From Hoyosella sp. YIM 151337 (lineage in GTDB: Bacteria; Actinomycetota; Actinomycetes; Mycobacteriales; Mycobacteriaceae), in NCBI RefSeq assembly GCF_026041215.1, contig NZ_JAPEIQ010000011.1:1-64000 (forward strand): 64,000 bases of DNA. The letters run 5' to 3'. This document shows, in pieces, positions 1 to 9,087 of this stretch. Made by a program: the position numbers and the translations under genes. The notes under the pieces are model-generated. The model was not told the origin of the DNA and made no database searches. It saw only the letters and a list, made by a program, of their open reading frames with translations. Every line of letters begins with the position of its first letter. The first letter of the stretch is position 1.

Positions 1-589
1 TGGGGGTGGTGGTGAAGCGGGTATCGACCTCGATGGTGATGTTCAAGCCCTCAGGGGCAGGCCCCTCAAGCTCCGAAAACACCCCCACCATGAAAGGCAT
101 CAGGTTGCCTTCACGGATGTTCGGTTCGTCATCCAGGCCAGTGAACTCGGTACTCACGTGGCTTTTTGTCACACTGATGCGGACCTCTGCGCAGTCGCTC
201 ATCGCGTCGAGTGGCTGAGACGCGACAAGCACGTTCCGCAGGAGGACTTCAGCCTCGCTGCCGGTGCTTCGGACCTGCAGTCCGAAGCGCTGGCTGTCGG
301 GCGAGTCGGCCGGGATGGTGGAGGCGATCAGTCCGCCTTCGGGCGGGAGGTCGTCGAAGACGGTGCAGGGGATGCTGGCGTCGACTTCGAGGGGAAGGTA
401 GGAGATCAGTGGTGCTTCGACACTGGTGGTCTGGCCGTCTTGGGGCCAGCTGACCGTGGCGGTGGTCTGGTTAACCGGCAGCAGCGGCGTGGCTACCGCG
501 AGCAGAAACCCGGCAAGACCAGTCAGCAGCGCAACAACCCGCGCTACGCGAACACCACCATCGGGGATCGAACCAACAGAACTCGGCAC
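1..589 (-). CDS. emb: Arabinosyltransferase, Emb family (N-terminal part, runs off the left edge)
   Basis: Reading the minus strand from a GTG at 589 gives about 196 residues without a stop. A first membrane segment at about residues 15-35 is followed by LLPVNQTTATVSWPQ, the classical start of the extracytoplasmic domain of EmbA/B/C. Further along, APLISYLP, SIPC and EGLNITIEVDTRF also match the family. Emb proteins use decaprenylphosphoryl-arabinose to build the arabinan of arabinogalactan and lipoarabinomannan, and they span the plasma membrane many times. A GGGGA sequence lies about 3 bases before the GTG. Only about a fifth of the usual ~1100 residues is present, so I cannot say whether it is EmbA, B or C. 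dprE1/dprE2, which make the donor sugar, lie about 5 kb away. Confidence 0.9.
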   Translation of the reverse strand, partial: MPSSVGSIPDGGVRVARVVALLTGLAGFLLAVATPLLPVNQTTATVSWPQDGQTTSVEAPLISYLPLEVDASIPCTVFDDLPPEGGLIASTIPADSPDSQRFGLQVRSTGSEAEVLLRNVLVASQPLDAMSDCAEVRISVTKSHVSTEFTGLDDEPNIREGNLMPFMVGVFSELEGPAPEGLNITIEVDTRFTTTP

Positions 590-656
590 AATCCCCGATG
601 GTATTCGTACCGCACTGCTTTACCGCACGACGGGCCGTTGCAGTGCACCGCACATG

Positions 657-875
657 CTATTGATGTGGGTAATCCTCGTCGTCCGGAACCTCTTGCAGCT
701 GCTCCGCGACATCGGCTTCGTTCGCGCCGAAGATGTCCGCCGCGCTCACCGTCCGGGACGGTGACGCTTCTTCGTCGGGGGTGACGGCGAGTTCTTGTTC
801 GAGCCGGTCCGCCTCAGGAACCTCCGCATGGGAGGCCGGCATCACCCGGCGCGAGGACGGGGTGCGTGCTGACAT
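657..875 (-). CDS. Small acidic protein of unknown function
   Basis: This 72-residue protein has a basic N-terminus (about residues 1-16) and a very acidic remainder ending in VPDDEDYPHQ. It has no signal peptide or membrane segment. An excellent ribosome site, AAGGAGGAG, lies 5 bases before the ATG, which argues that it is translated. It ends 67 bases before the emb start on the same strand, so the two may be co-transcribed. I recall similar short acidic proteins with an 'ADVAEQ...DDEDYP' tail in Rhodococcus and Nocardia, but I do not know a function. Confidence 0.7.
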   Translation of the reverse strand: MSARTPSSRRVMPASHAEVPEADRLEQELAVTPDEEASPSRTVSAADIFGANEADVAEQLQEVPDDEDYPHQ

Positions 876-991
876 TCGTGCTCCTCCTTACATCGCTGTC
901 GAGAGTGAGCCCGCAGGTGAGCTGCACGTTGAATACCCAGTCTAGTGAAGTGAGCTCGCACCGCTACCGCCTCGGCAGAACGCCATTGCAA

Positions 992-1021
992 TTGAGCGCA
1001 CACAAGCCCGCCCGTTATGCT
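992..1021 (+). promoter_or_regulatory. Candidate promoter of the lipoprotein gene
   Basis: TTGAGC at 992-997 and TATGCT at 1016-1021 are separated by 18 bases and lie just upstream of the GGAGG ribosome site of the lipoprotein gene at 1046. Both hexamers resemble the main sigma factor consensus. This is a visual assignment only. Confidence 0.4.
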
Positions 1022-1045
1022 CTATCTCATATTCGGAGGTGCGGT

Positions 1046-1579
1046 ATGCGACTACGTGCGCTACTAGCGATTTGTGTTATCGCGGGCGCTGCCGCGTGTG
1101 GTGGCGAATCCGCGGAACCGGCCGGAAACGGTTCCCGCGATGCGAATGCCGCGACCGAGGCGGCACCGACCGCTCCGGAACCGCAACAGCCAGAGATGGC
1201 GACCGCGCCCGCAGATGACGGCGCGACAGAGATCATCGTCGCAGACAGTGAATTCGGCGACATGCTCTACGCGGGAAATGGGCAGGCGATCTACCTGTTC
1301 GATATCGAAACCGACGGTCGTCCGCTTTGTTACGACGACTGTGCGCGCGCCTGGCCCCCGGTTCTCACCGAAGCGGCGCCCCGGGCGCTGGCCGGTGCAC
1401 ACGAAATGCTGGTCGGTACGGTTGCGCGTGATGACGGTGCCACGCAAGTCACGTATAACGGCTGGCCTCTCTACTTTTATGCTGCCGAGGGGCTGTGGGA
1501 GGTGAAGTGCCACAACGTCACCGGGTTCGGTGGACTGTGGCTGGTAGTGACCCCGGAAGGTAACGCCGCTCCCCATTGA
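1046..1579 (+). CDS. Secreted lipoprotein with Lipoprotein_15-type repeats
   Basis: The protein has 177 residues from an ATG with GGAGG 7 bases upstream; an in-frame GTG upstream would lack a proper signal peptide. Residues 1-18 form a lipoprotein signal ending in AAAC, with Cys18 as the probable lipidated residue. A Gly/Ala/Pro-rich linker follows. Two repeats come next: the first contains GQAIYLFD and CYDDCARAWPPV, the second VTYNGWPLYFY and GGLWLVVTPEG. These are hallmarks of the 'secreted repeat of unknown function' family (PF03640 type). The protein should sit on the outer face of the membrane. Its biochemical role is unknown. Confidence 0.85.
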   Translation: MRLRALLAICVIAGAAACGGESAEPAGNGSRDANAATEAAPTAPEPQQPEMATAPADDGATEIIVADSEFGDMLYAGNGQAIYLFDIETDGRPLCYDDCARAWPPVLTEAAPRALAGAHEMLVGTVARDDGATQVTYNGWPLYFYAAEGLWEVKCHNVTGFGGLWLVVTPEGNAAPH

Positions 1580-1583
1580 GGAC

Positions 1584-1621
1584 GAGGCCACCTGCGGTCG
1601 ATATGGTGTGCAGGCGGCCTC
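1584..1621. terminator. Bidirectional hairpin between convergent genes
   Basis: GAGGCCACCTGC (1584-1595) pairs with GCAGGCGGCCTC (1610-1621) with one mismatch and a 14-base loop. It lies in the 56-base gap between the convergent lipoprotein and MFS genes, where a shared terminator is expected. There is no clear T-run. Confidence 0.55.
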
Positions 1622-1635
1622 ATGCTGCATTGATG

Positions 1636-3072
1636 CTAGCGGCTGAGCGGCGTGTCCTCAGGTGTTGCGATCCCGGCCTTTGCGCGGAAGTGCTTTTCGA
1701 TTTGTTCGAGGCTGCGGCCCTTGGTCTCGGGAACACAGCGCCAGGTGAAAAGTAGCGCGACTACGCAGATGACTGAGAAACCGGCGAAGAGCTTGCCCAC
1801 ACCGAACGCCTCGAGTAGTGGTGGGAAGCCGAAGGACACGACACCGTTGGCGCCCCAGAGCAAGACGGTCGCAACACCCATCGCGGCGGCTCGGATACCC
1901 AGCGGGAAAATTTCTCCCAGCATTACCCAAACCATGCTGCCCCAGCTCATCTGGAACAGGAAAATATAGGCGGACATGCACGCCAGTGTCACGATTCCGA
2001 CAAGGCCGAATCCGTCAGGTTCGGGAAGCAGCAGGTTCGTCGCGGCGAGAATGCCCAAGCTCAGCGCGGTACCGATTGCACCAGCGATGAGTAGCGGCTT
2101 GCGGCCCCATCGGTCGGCGTACGTGAGTGCGAGCCAGATGGCGAGGATATTCATGACACCGATGATGAGGTTGGCGGCCACCGCGGCCTGATCGCTGAAT
2201 CCGACGTTCTGCAGAGTCGTGGGTGCGTAGTAGATGATCGTGTTGATGCCCATGGTCTGCTGCAGTATTGCCAGGCCAAGTCCCACGATGAGGATCGGTC
2301 GCACCCACGGAAGCGTCAATGCCCTAAGGCTTTGCGCGCCCTCCGCCTCTTCGGCTTTCTCGATGTCGTGGATCTCACGCAATTCGCGCTGAGCCTCATT
2401 AGGCGAGCGATCGTACAGAAGGATCGTCAGGGCTTCATTCTCACGGCCCCGCTTCACCAGCCAGCGCGGTGTCTCCCAAACGAAGAAAAGCCCGGCCGCG
2501 AACATGAGTGAGGGGATGACGGAGAGACCAAGCATCCAGCGCCACGACTCCATCGGGGTGAAGGCCCAGCCGATGAGGAAACCAATGAACTGGCCGGTGA
2601 CGATCGCGAGTGCGTAGAACGCGGTGACTTTGCCGCGAATTCGTGCGGGTGCCAGCTCCGACAGAAAAACAGGCAGTGTGACAGCAGCGAGTCCAGCTCC
2701 GAGGCCGACGATGAAGCGGAAGAAAAACAGAGTGCCTGCATCGGGCGCGAGCGCCATGCCCAGAGGTGCAACGATAAATACTACGGCGGTCGCAAGCAGC
2801 ACCTTCTTGCGCCCGAACTTGTCGGAGTGCTTTCCACCGACAGCGGCGCCGATGACAGCGCCAAACATCAGGGCGGCCACGAGCCAGCCTTCGGCGAAAC
2901 TGGTCAGTTCGAAATCACGACGGATGTAAAGAAGGGCCGCAGAGATAACGCCTGTGTCGTAGCCCCAGTTGAGGCCGCCAAGTGCGCCGAAAAGATAGAT
3001 GAAGATCGTGTTCTTCTTCTTGCGTTGCGGTTGGCCGGTATGTTGGCCGGCATCGTTCTTGTTCGTTGTCAA
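1636..3072 (-). CDS. MFS sugar/proton symporter
   Basis: This is a 12-TM major facilitator of the sugar porter family, 478 residues from the chosen TTG start. Family marks seen are GYDTGVIS in TM1, DKFGRKK and DRWGRKPL in the 2-3 and 8-9 loops, ETPRWL after TM6 and PETKGRSLEQIEKHF at the C-terminus. It should import a monosaccharide or polyol with protons; the substrate is not readable. The TTG at 3072 is preceded by GAGGAAGA at a good distance. An in-frame ATG at 3183 would add 37 residues that look non-coding. Confidence 0.9.
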   Translation of the reverse strand: MTTNKNDAGQHTGQPQRKKKNTIFIYLFGALGGLNWGYDTGVISAALLYIRRDFELTSFAEGWLVAALMFGAVIGAAVGGKHSDKFGRKKVLLATAVVFIVAPLGMALAPDAGTLFFFRFIVGLGAGLAAVTLPVFLSELAPARIRGKVTAFYALAIVTGQFIGFLIGWAFTPMESWRWMLGLSVIPSLMFAAGLFFVWETPRWLVKRGRENEALTILLYDRSPNEAQRELREIHDIEKAEEAEGAQSLRALTLPWVRPILIVGLGLAILQQTMGINTIIYYAPTTLQNVGFSDQAAVAANLIIGVMNILAIWLALTYADRWGRKPLLIAGAIGTALSLGILAATNLLLPEPDGFGLVGIVTLACMSAYIFLFQMSWGSMVWVMLGEIFPLGIRAAAMGVATVLLWGANGVVSFGFPPLLEAFGVGKLFAGFSVICVVALLFTWRCVPETKGRSLEQIEKHFRAKAGIATPEDTPLSR

Positions 3073-3199
3073 CGATTCTTCCTCGGTCGAGTGCGGCAGT
3101 ACCTTGTGCTGCCTAGGGCAGTTGGGGCAACCTGCGTTCCATCGTCCGCTCGGGTGACGTGTGACGGAGACGGTGTGGGCCACAGGACTTTGTTAGAAC

Positions 3200-3229
3200 A
3201 TTATGGCTACAGTCACAACACTTTGTCCA
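3200..3229 (-). promoter_or_regulatory. Candidate promoter of the MFS gene
   Basis: On the minus strand TGGACA (3229-3224) and CATAAT (3205-3200) are 18 bases apart, resembling -35 and -10 boxes. They would give a leader of about 120 bases before the TTG start at 3072, which fits that start and not the upstream ATG at 3183. The rest of the 232-base gap shows nothing else. Confidence 0.35.
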
Positions 3230-3304
3230 TACATTCTGACTAAGTCAAGGGGTGGGGGATGCCGCAACGGCACCATGCTCCGCAACAGGGGTGCGTCTTC
3301 CGCT

Positions 3305-4786
3305 TCATTCGCCGTCGTTGTCGGGCAGCGATTCACCCTTGGCCCACGCGGTGACGATTCTGTTTGCGTCGGGCCGGCGCGGCATTGCGACGATCACCAG
3401 GTCGTCCACTCTTAGCTTTGTGCGCGGTGTGGGCATCAGCAGCCGAGGTCCGCGTGTGATCGTTGTGATCAGGCCGAGCGGTGGCATTACCTCACTGAGG
3501 TATTTCCCCGCGATCGGCAGGTTCGACGTGACCCGGACTTCGACAAGCTCGGCGTTGAGGTCCCCGATGGGGATACCTTCCGCGACGGGGCTCCAGACGT
3601 CGCCCTCGCGCGTGAGGTTGAGCCACCCCGCGACGGTCCGGATGCTCATTCCCTGGACAACCGCCGATATCAGGACGACGAAGAAGACCATATTGAAGAT
3701 GAGATCGCCGTCGGGATAGCCCGCGACAGCGGGGAACGTTGCGAGGAAGATCGGCACTGCGCCGCGCAATCCGACCCAACTGGCGAACGTCAATTCCTGC
3801 CAGGTGAATCTGAACCAAATCAGGCATGCAAGGACCGCAATGGGGCGGGCCACCAAGATGAGAACAGCTGCGATGGCAAGTCCAGGCAGTGCGACGTCCA
3901 CGAGGTTCGTCGGAAACACCAGCATGCCGAGCATGAGAAACAACCCGACCTCTGCGGTGTTAGCAAGCCCTTCGTGAAAGGTCCTGATTCCGCGCCGATG
4001 CAGCGGCACGCGCGCACCAACGATCAGTCCGGTTACGTAAACGGCCAGGAAGCCGGACGCTCCACCCGCGGCGGCGAGACCGTAGGACAGTCCGGCCACG
4101 CCAAGGCCGAGGACCGGGTAGACGCCAGCCGGGCCGAGCGCGGTCACGAGCAGCAGTCGGCTGCCCGCAAAGCCAACTAGTGCGCCGATGAGCAATCCGC
4201 CCCCCAACTGCGTGACGGCGAACGAAATCCAATCGCTCGTCGGTGGCGACTCAGTCCAGGTCGCGATAAGCCCGACTGTCAGCATGATGGCCATCGGGTC
4301 GTTAGCGCCCGACTCCACTTCGAGGAGGGCGGACATTTTCCGGGGCAGTGGGGCGCGGCGCAGCATCGCGAACACGGCGGCCGCGTCAGTGGATGCTACG
4401 ACCGCACCGATCAGCAGCGCCGTTAGGAGGTCGACATTGAGTATGAAGTAAGTGGCCCCGCCCAGCAGAGCCGCAGTGATCACCACCGCCACGGTGGCCA
4501 ATAGGAGACCCGGTGCAGCGGCTCTTCGCACGTCACTCGGCTTTGTAGTAAGGCCCCCCTCGTAAAGGATGAGTAACAGTGCTACGGTACCGACGACCTG
4601 CGCTATTTCGGGGTCATCGAGAGAGAACAATCCAAGTCCGTCATCGGAAATGACCATGCCGAGTCCCAAGAACAGCAGTAGGCCCGGCATCCGGATACGC
4701 TGGGCTAGCCCAGCGGCCAAGATCGCGGCAATAAGCAGCAGAGCGGCTGCCAATACCCAGCGATCCGCTGGCAATTGAATACTCAT
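3305..4786 (-). CDS. Potassium/proton antiporter, CPA1 NhaP2/CvrA type
   Basis: The protein has 493 residues from an ATG preceded by AGAGGATT. The first ~390 residues carry about 12-13 hydrophobic segments with the CPA1 features LLILYEGGL, VVASTDAAAVF and SGANDPMAIML, the last containing the ion-binding ND pair. The final ~100 residues form a soluble TrkA-C-like domain (ELVEVRV ... VDDLVIVAMPR), which in NhaP2-type antiporters senses ligands. It probably expels K+ or Na+ in exchange for protons. It is transcribed divergently from the stress protein at 4831, with only 44 bases between the starts. Confidence 0.9.
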   Translation of the reverse strand: MSIQLPADRWVLAAALLLIAAILAAGLAQRIRMPGLLLFLGLGMVISDDGLGLFSLDDPEIAQVVGTVALLLILYEGGLTTKPSDVRRAAAPGLLLATVAVVITAALLGGATYFILNVDLLTALLIGAVVASTDAAAVFAMLRRAPLPRKMSALLEVESGANDPMAIMLTVGLIATWTESPPTSDWISFAVTQLGGGLLIGALVGFAGSRLLLVTALGPAGVYPVLGLGVAGLSYGLAAAGGASGFLAVYVTGLIVGARVPLHRRGIRTFHEGLANTAEVGLFLMLGMLVFPTNLVDVALPGLAIAAVLILVARPIAVLACLIWFRFTWQELTFASWVGLRGAVPIFLATFPAVAGYPDGDLIFNMVFFVVLISAVVQGMSIRTVAGWLNLTREGDVWSPVAEGIPIGDLNAELVEVRVTSNLPIAGKYLSEVMPPLGLITTITRGPRLLMPTPRTKLRVDDLVIVAMPRRPDANRIVTAWAKGESLPDNDGE

Positions 4787-4830
4787 AATCCTCTTGATGC
4801 TGTTGAGCGGGGACAGAAAGGAGCTTACCG

Positions 4831-5676
4831 GTGGGTGAAGTGCCACCTCTGTCTCGGCGGCGAAAGGTCAAGCCTTCCGCCCCGATCGAGAGATTGATCG
4901 TTCCGCTCGACGGAACTGATGAGGCGGAGGCGGCGATCACGCCGGCAGTGAAGATTGCTCGCCAGCTCAGCGTGACACTGGAGCTTTTCACTGTGCACGA
5001 CCCGGTGCGCGGGCGGTGGGCGACGGACATCGATACAGTTGCGGCTGAAACGGGTTATGACGATGTGGAGGTGGTCTGCGTCAGCGCAGGCTGGGCGGGC
5101 GATCACCTTGTGCACATGGCCAGCGAAGTCCCGGGTACGGTCATCTGCCTAGCGACCCACAACCGGGATCGGTTCTCCCGCATGGTCACCGGCAGTGTGA
5201 CCGAGCATGTGATCCGGGTATCACCGCACCCGGTGCTTATCGTGGGGCCTGAGTATGAGCCTGCGTTCGAACCGGACAGCTACCGGGATTGTATTGTCTG
5301 CCTCGACGGCAGTGACCGGGATGAAGCTGCCCTGCATACCGCGCAGCTATGGGCGCGACAGCTCGGCTTGACGATGCACCTCGTGCATATCGACTCGCCG
5401 CGCAAGCCGGACGAGCCGCAAGTATTTGAAGAGTCTCTCGCCGCTCGCGCAGAAGAGGTCGCGCTTTCGGGGATACGTGCGGAGTACGCGCACATCCTGC
5501 ACACGGACCCTGCTGAAGGTATTCGCACCCTTCAAACTCGGTTGCCTGGCTCGCTGGCTGTGTTGACCAGCCGTAACCGCGGTGTCACCCGATGGGCAGT
5601 GGGCGGTGTTACCTCGACTGTGCTGGCGCACAGTCCAGCGCCTGTGCTGCTGGCGAAGCCGCCGGACGTTTCCTGA
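4831..5676 (+). CDS. Tandem universal stress protein
   Basis: The protein has 281 residues from a GTG preceded by AAAGGAG. Two Usp domains are present: about residues 18-140 (LIVPLDGTDEAEAAI ... VTGSVTEHVIRVSPHPVLIVG) and about 150-281 (CIVCLDGSDRDEAAL ... VTSTVLAHSPAPVLLAKP). The G-2x-G-9x-G(S/T) type nucleotide loop is recognisable in both as GSVTEHVIRVSPHPV and GGVTSTVLAHSPAPV. Tandem Usp proteins bind ATP and respond to hypoxia or stress in mycobacteria. The head-to-head arrangement with the cation antiporter suggests joint control or Usp input on ion transport; that is inference. Confidence 0.9.
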   Translation: MGEVPPLSRRRKVKPSAPIERLIVPLDGTDEAEAAITPAVKIARQLSVTLELFTVHDPVRGRWATDIDTVAAETGYDDVEVVCVSAGWAGDHLVHMASEVPGTVICLATHNRDRFSRMVTGSVTEHVIRVSPHPVLIVGPEYEPAFEPDSYRDCIVCLDGSDRDEAALHTAQLWARQLGLTMHLVHIDSPRKPDEPQVFEESLAARAEEVALSGIRAEYAHILHTDPAEGIRTLQTRLPGSLAVLTSRNRGVTRWAVGGVTSTVLAHSPAPVLLAKPPDVS

Positions 5677-5684
5677 TCCCCGGA

Positions 5685-6440
5685 TTACACCGGCAGCTTC
5701 CGGAAGATCGGGCGCGGCACATGCCGCAGAGCCGACATGACGAGGCGGAGTTGTGCGGGCGCCCACACTAGGTCCTTGCCTTTGCGTGACGCTTTGACCG
5801 CGATTCGGGCGACTTCTTCTGCGGTAATCGTCATAGGGGCGTCGTCCATCCCGTCGGTCATCTTCGTGCGCACCATGCCTGGCCGCACTACGGTGACGAC
5901 GACGCCGAATGGCCGCAGCGCCTCCCCGAGTCCCAAGAAGAAGCCATCGAAGCCAGCTTTGCTGGAGCCATACACAAAGTTCGACCGGCGCACTCGTTCA
6001 CCGGCAACGGATGAGAGCGCGATGATTCGTCCGTATCCCTGTGCTTTCATCTTGTCGCCGAGCAGAACACCCGCAGAAACAGCAGCCGTGTAGTTGACGG
6101 TGGCAAGTTCGACAGCTTTGCCCTGGTCCTGCCACATCTCCTCGGCATCGCCGAGAACGCCGAATGCCACGACCGCCACGTCGATGTCTCCCCCTGAGAA
6201 GGCTTCGTCGAGGGACTTCTCGTGGCTTGCCGAATCCAGCGCGTCAAAGTCGACCAGCACTACGGTCGCGCCCATGTGGCGCAGGCGGCTCGCGGACGCT
6301 TCACGCCGGTCTGAGGGTCGCGCGGCGAGCACCACGCGTGCGGGTCCGGCCGCGAGATACTCCTCAGCGATCGCGAGGGCGATGTCGGAGTTACCACCAA
6401 GCAACAGGATTGATTTTGGGTTGCCAACAGCATCGATCAT
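5685..6440 (-). CDS. dprE2: Decaprenylphosphoryl-2-keto-ribose reductase DprE2
   Basis: This short-chain dehydrogenase of 251 residues completes the DprE1/DprE2 epimerisation, reducing decaprenylphosphoryl-2-keto-erythro-pentose to decaprenylphosphoryl-arabinose with NADH. The variant nucleotide loop [12 protein letters not shown] is near the start and the catalytic Tyr/Lys lie in YGSSKAG. The length matches the mycobacterial protein (~254). The start ATG at 6440 overlaps the dprE1 stop as ATGA, so the two are translationally coupled. Its product feeds Emb-type enzymes such as the one at the left edge. An in-frame upstream ATG at 6515 lies inside dprE1 and is unlikely. Confidence 0.95.
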   Translation of the reverse strand: MIDAVGNPKSILLLGGNSDIALAIAEEYLAAGPARVVLAARPSDRREASASRLRHMGATVVLVDFDALDSASHEKSLDEAFSGGDIDVAVVAFGVLGDAEEMWQDQGKAVELATVNYTAAVSAGVLLGDKMKAQGYGRIIALSSVAGERVRRSNFVYGSSKAGFDGFFLGLGEALRPFGVVVTVVRPGMVRTKMTDGMDDAPMTITAEEVARIAVKASRKGKDLVWAPAQLRLVMSALRHVPRPIFRKLPV

Positions 6441-7873
6441 AGGAGTTCCAGCCTTCGCGCGAGATCGGAGGTAAACACACCATTCGGGTCGACGGACCGT
6501 CGTATTTTGATCCACTCGTCGATCCGCGGATACATTGCGTGGAAGGTTTCAGCGCTGGTGCGGGAATCTTTCGCCAGATACAGGCGGCCGCCCATTTCGA
6601 GAACACGCCGGTCAAGGTCGGTCACGAGTTCATGCAGTCGAGGTTTGATAGGGAAGTCCACGCAGATGTTCCAGCCGGGCATCGGGAACGACAGCGGGGC
6701 GTCGTTGCCCGGGCCAAAGCGTTTGAACACGTTGAGGAACGAATAGTGCCCAGAGTGAGCGATGTCGTGGATGATTCTGCGGAACTCTTCAACGGCGCTG
6801 AGCGGCACGATGAACTGGTACTGCAGGAAGCCCGTGGTGCCGTAGGCGCGGTTCCATTCACCGAACAAATCGAGCGGGTGGTAGAACTGCGTCAGGTTCT
6901 GAACCTTGTTCCGGTACGTGCCCGACTTCTGGTACCACACCTCGCCGAGCATGCTGAACGTGAACTTGTTACCCATCCCGTTGGGGAAGATGTCCGGCAG
7001 GGTCATCAGCGTCGGCGCGTCAAACTTCAGCGGATTCTTCTGCAGCTTCTTCGGTAGCTGATCGAGCTTCGCGAGCGACCCCCGGGAGATCGCTGCCCGT
7101 CCCAGTTTCGGCCCTGTCGAAATCGCGTCGAACCAGCCCGACGAGTAGTCGTACTCGTCCTCACTGCCATCGCTGTGCAGGGCAATCGTTTCGTCGAGAT
7201 TGCGGGTGCGGTCGCCATCAGCGATGAAATATGCGGTCTCGGTGGGTGTCATCTTAATGACGGCACGCAAGATGATGCCCGTGAGCCCCTGACCGCCGAC
7301 CGTTGCCCAAAACAGCTCAGAGTTCTTGCCGTGCGGGGTGAGGGTGCGGACTTGACCGTCAGCTGTCAGCAGGTCCATCGACACCACATGGTTGCCGAAA
7401 CTACCGGCACTGTGATGGTTCTTTCCGTGAATATCCGAGCCAATCGCACCGCCAATCGTCACCTGACGGGTGCCGGGAAGCACGGGAACCCACAGTCCGA
7501 AAGGCAGCGCCGCCTTCATTAGCTGGTCGAGGTTCACGCCCGCGTCGACGTCGACTAACTGCGTGTCAGCATCGATTGAATGGATCTTGTTCAGCGGATT
7601 CATGTCGATCACGAGCCCGCCGGCGTTCTGTGCGGGATCGCCGTAGGAGCGGCCTAGCCCGCGGGCGATGATCCCGCGCTTCAGATAGTCCGGCTTCTTG
7701 CCATCCGCGCGCTCACTCGCCATGCGAACAGCTTTGGCGATCAGCTCGACGTCCGGCGTCGAAAGCACGTGGGCAGTCGTTGGCGCCGTGCGCGCCCAGC
7801 CCATCAGCGTCGTTGTGTGGGTCGGCAACTCCGGGCTGAAACCCGCGCCGTCCGATTTGGCAGTCGTTGACAT
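6437..7873 (-). CDS. dprE1: Decaprenylphosphoryl-beta-D-ribose 2'-oxidase DprE1
   Basis: This FAD-dependent oxidase has 478 residues and carries out the first half of decaprenylphosphoryl-ribose epimerisation, which gives the only arabinose donor for the cell wall. The FAD-binding half contains [38 protein letters not shown] and GSFGNHV. The C-terminal half holds GWNICVDFP, whose Cys (~404) corresponds to the Cys387 hit by benzothiazinones in M. tuberculosis, and [11 protein letters not shown] with the active-site Lys. By sequence the enzyme is of the benzothiazinone-sensitive type. No Shine-Dalgarno is visible before the ATG; a TAACCT 8 bases upstream might serve a leaderless transcript. dprE2 follows with an ATGA overlap. 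Confidence 0.96.
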   Translation of the reverse strand: MSTTAKSDGAGFSPELPTHTTTLMGWARTAPTTAHVLSTPDVELIAKAVRMASERADGKKPDYLKRGIIARGLGRSYGDPAQNAGGLVIDMNPLNKIHSIDADTQLVDVDAGVNLDQLMKAALPFGLWVPVLPGTRQVTIGGAIGSDIHGKNHHSAGSFGNHVVSMDLLTADGQVRTLTPHGKNSELFWATVGGQGLTGIILRAVIKMTPTETAYFIADGDRTRNLDETIALHSDGSEDEYDYSSGWFDAISTGPKLGRAAISRGSLAKLDQLPKKLQKNPLKFDAPTLMTLPDIFPNGMGNKFTFSMLGEVWYQKSGTYRNKVQNLTQFYHPLDLFGEWNRAYGTTGFLQYQFIVPLSAVEEFRRIIHDIAHSGHYSFLNVFKRFGPGNDAPLSFPMPGWNICVDFPIKPRLHELVTDLDRRVLEMGGRLYLAKDSRTSAETFHAMYPRIDEWIKIRRSVDPNGVFTSDLARRLELL

Positions 7874-7925
7874 CGAGGTAGAGGTTACTCGCCCCGGGTG
7901 CCCGGTTGTGTGTGACAGGCCAATC

Positions 7926-8465
7926 TCAGTCTCCGCTTAAGGAACTGACGAAAGCCTGGATGCCCTTCTCCCACGTCTGGTCAAGTTCTGAACCTGGCGG
8001 GTAGCGATTGTCGATCTCCAGGATCGCCATTCCGTGTGCGTAAGACCACAGCGCTTGAGCAAGGTGGGGGTCGTTCGTTACGAGGAAGAACGGTTCCCCC
8101 GCCCATTCTTCGAGGCCATCGGGGAGATCGCTGCGCGGCATTTCGCCGACCGTGGCAAGCCGGTACATGTTGGGACTGGACTGGGCCAGTTGCCGGTATT
8201 CGTGCAGCAGCGCGGCTATCGAATGTTCTTGCTGAAGTGCCGCGTGGAGGCGTTCCCCGGTTTCGGCCAGAGCGTCGGTGATGAGGGCGGCGCGCAGGGC
8301 ATCACGGTTACGGAAGTGTTTGTATAGCGAGGGTGCCTTGATGCCGAGTTCAGCGGCAAGCACGCGCATCGTCACGGCGTCCCACCCGTGAGCCTCCACG
8401 AGTCGGCGCGCGCATCGGGTGATTTCCCGGGCGCGCGCCGATAACGGGGGCGGCTGGGGTGTCAC
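7926..8465 (-). CDS. TetR/AcrR family regulator
   Basis: The protein has 179 residues. The N-terminal helix-turn-helix lies at about residues 12-55 ([27 protein letters not shown]) and an all-alpha ligand domain follows, with a C-terminal region resembling the TetR_C family that contains [11 protein letters not shown]. The GTG start overlaps the stop of the upstream SRPBCC gene (GTGA), so the two form one operon. The paired 15-base palindromes at 8990-9030 are the obvious candidate operator, giving autoregulation. Confidence 0.88.
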   Translation of the reverse strand: MTPQPPPLSARAREITRCARRLVEAHGWDAVTMRVLAAELGIKAPSLYKHFRNRDALRAALITDALAETGERLHAALQQEHSIAALLHEYRQLAQSSPNMYRLATVGEMPRSDLPDGLEEWAGEPFFLVTNDPHLAQALWSYAHGMAILEIDNRYPPGSELDQTWEKGIQAFVSSLSGD

Positions 8466-8977
8466 TGAGCGCGCGCCTCCACTCGCTGTTTGAGTGCCTC
8501 GTTCATCGCGGCAAATCCGTCCTCAACGTCGAGGGCGCCGCCTGCGAATGGAACGAGAGCGCCGCGGAAGTGTTCTCCATGTACGAACCGTACCTGGCCG
8601 CTGCCGAGGGATTCGATGAGGAAATAGTGCTCCCCGTCGATGATGCCTGGGACGGGGAATTGCCCAAGCCAGCGCAGTTCTCGGCCGGCGTCAGCAACTG
8701 TGATCGTGGGTGTGAACGTCATCTCGCTCGTGCCGTTAAGCAGCGTGTTGGTCAACTGCGTGCCGACTGCCGCAGTGCCACGTGACTCGATGATAAACGG
8801 ATTCCATTCGCTGTACCGGTCAAAATCGGTGAGCACATCCCAAACGGCACCGGCGTCGGCGTCGATGACGATCGAAGTTTCGATCTGCGGTTTCGTGATG
8901 GCAGTCCAGGCGTAGCTGCCGACCGCGATGAGAACGACAACACCAACGACGCCGATGATGACCTTGATGATTCGCAT
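8462..8977 (-). CDS. Membrane-anchored SRPBCC (polyketide cyclase/START-like) protein
   Basis: The protein has 171 residues. One membrane helix at about 5-25 (IIGVVGVVVLIAVGSYAW) anchors a START-like helix-grip domain that begins with ETSIVIDADAGAVWDVLTDFDRYSEWNPF, the usual first strand and helix of SRPBCC proteins. Such domains bind hydrophobic ligands; the ligand here is unknown. GAGGAGGGG lies just before the ATG. It is the first gene of a two-gene operon with the TetR regulator, and its promoter region contains two exactly mirrored palindromes. Confidence 0.85.
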   Translation of the reverse strand: MRIIKVIIGVVGVVVLIAVGSYAWTAITKPQIETSIVIDADAGAVWDVLTDFDRYSEWNPFIIESRGTAAVGTQLTNTLLNGTSEMTFTPTITVADAGRELRWLGQFPVPGIIDGEHYFLIESLGSGQVRFVHGEHFRGALVPFAGGALDVEDGFAAMNEALKQRVEARAQ

Positions 8978-8989
8978 AACCCCTCCTCA

Positions 8990-9030
8990 GCTAACACTGT
9001 TAGCCTCTAGTATGAGCTAACAGTGTTAGC
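8990..9030. promoter_or_regulatory. Twin 15-bp palindromic operator
   Basis: GCTAACACTGTTAGC (8990-9004) and GCTAACAGTGTTAGC (9016-9030) are each palindromic around one base and are exact reverse complements of each other. Their centres are 26 bases apart. They lie 13 bases upstream of the SRPBCC/TetR operon start and within 60 bases of the gtrA start. Two symmetric sites near a TetR operon are typical of autorepression. Confidence 0.75.
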
Positions 9031-9075
9031 CACGCAAGGTGGCGACAGTTGCGCCGCCGAATCAGCGGCGCGCGC

Positions 9076-9081
9076 TACTCT
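9076..9081 (+). promoter_or_regulatory. -10 box for a leaderless gtrA transcript
   Basis: TACTCT is followed by exactly 6 bases and then the GTG start of gtrA at 9088. This TANNNT-N6-start layout is what leaderless actinobacterial messages show, and no ribosome site is present. Confidence 0.45.
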
Positions 9082-9087
9082 CACCTC

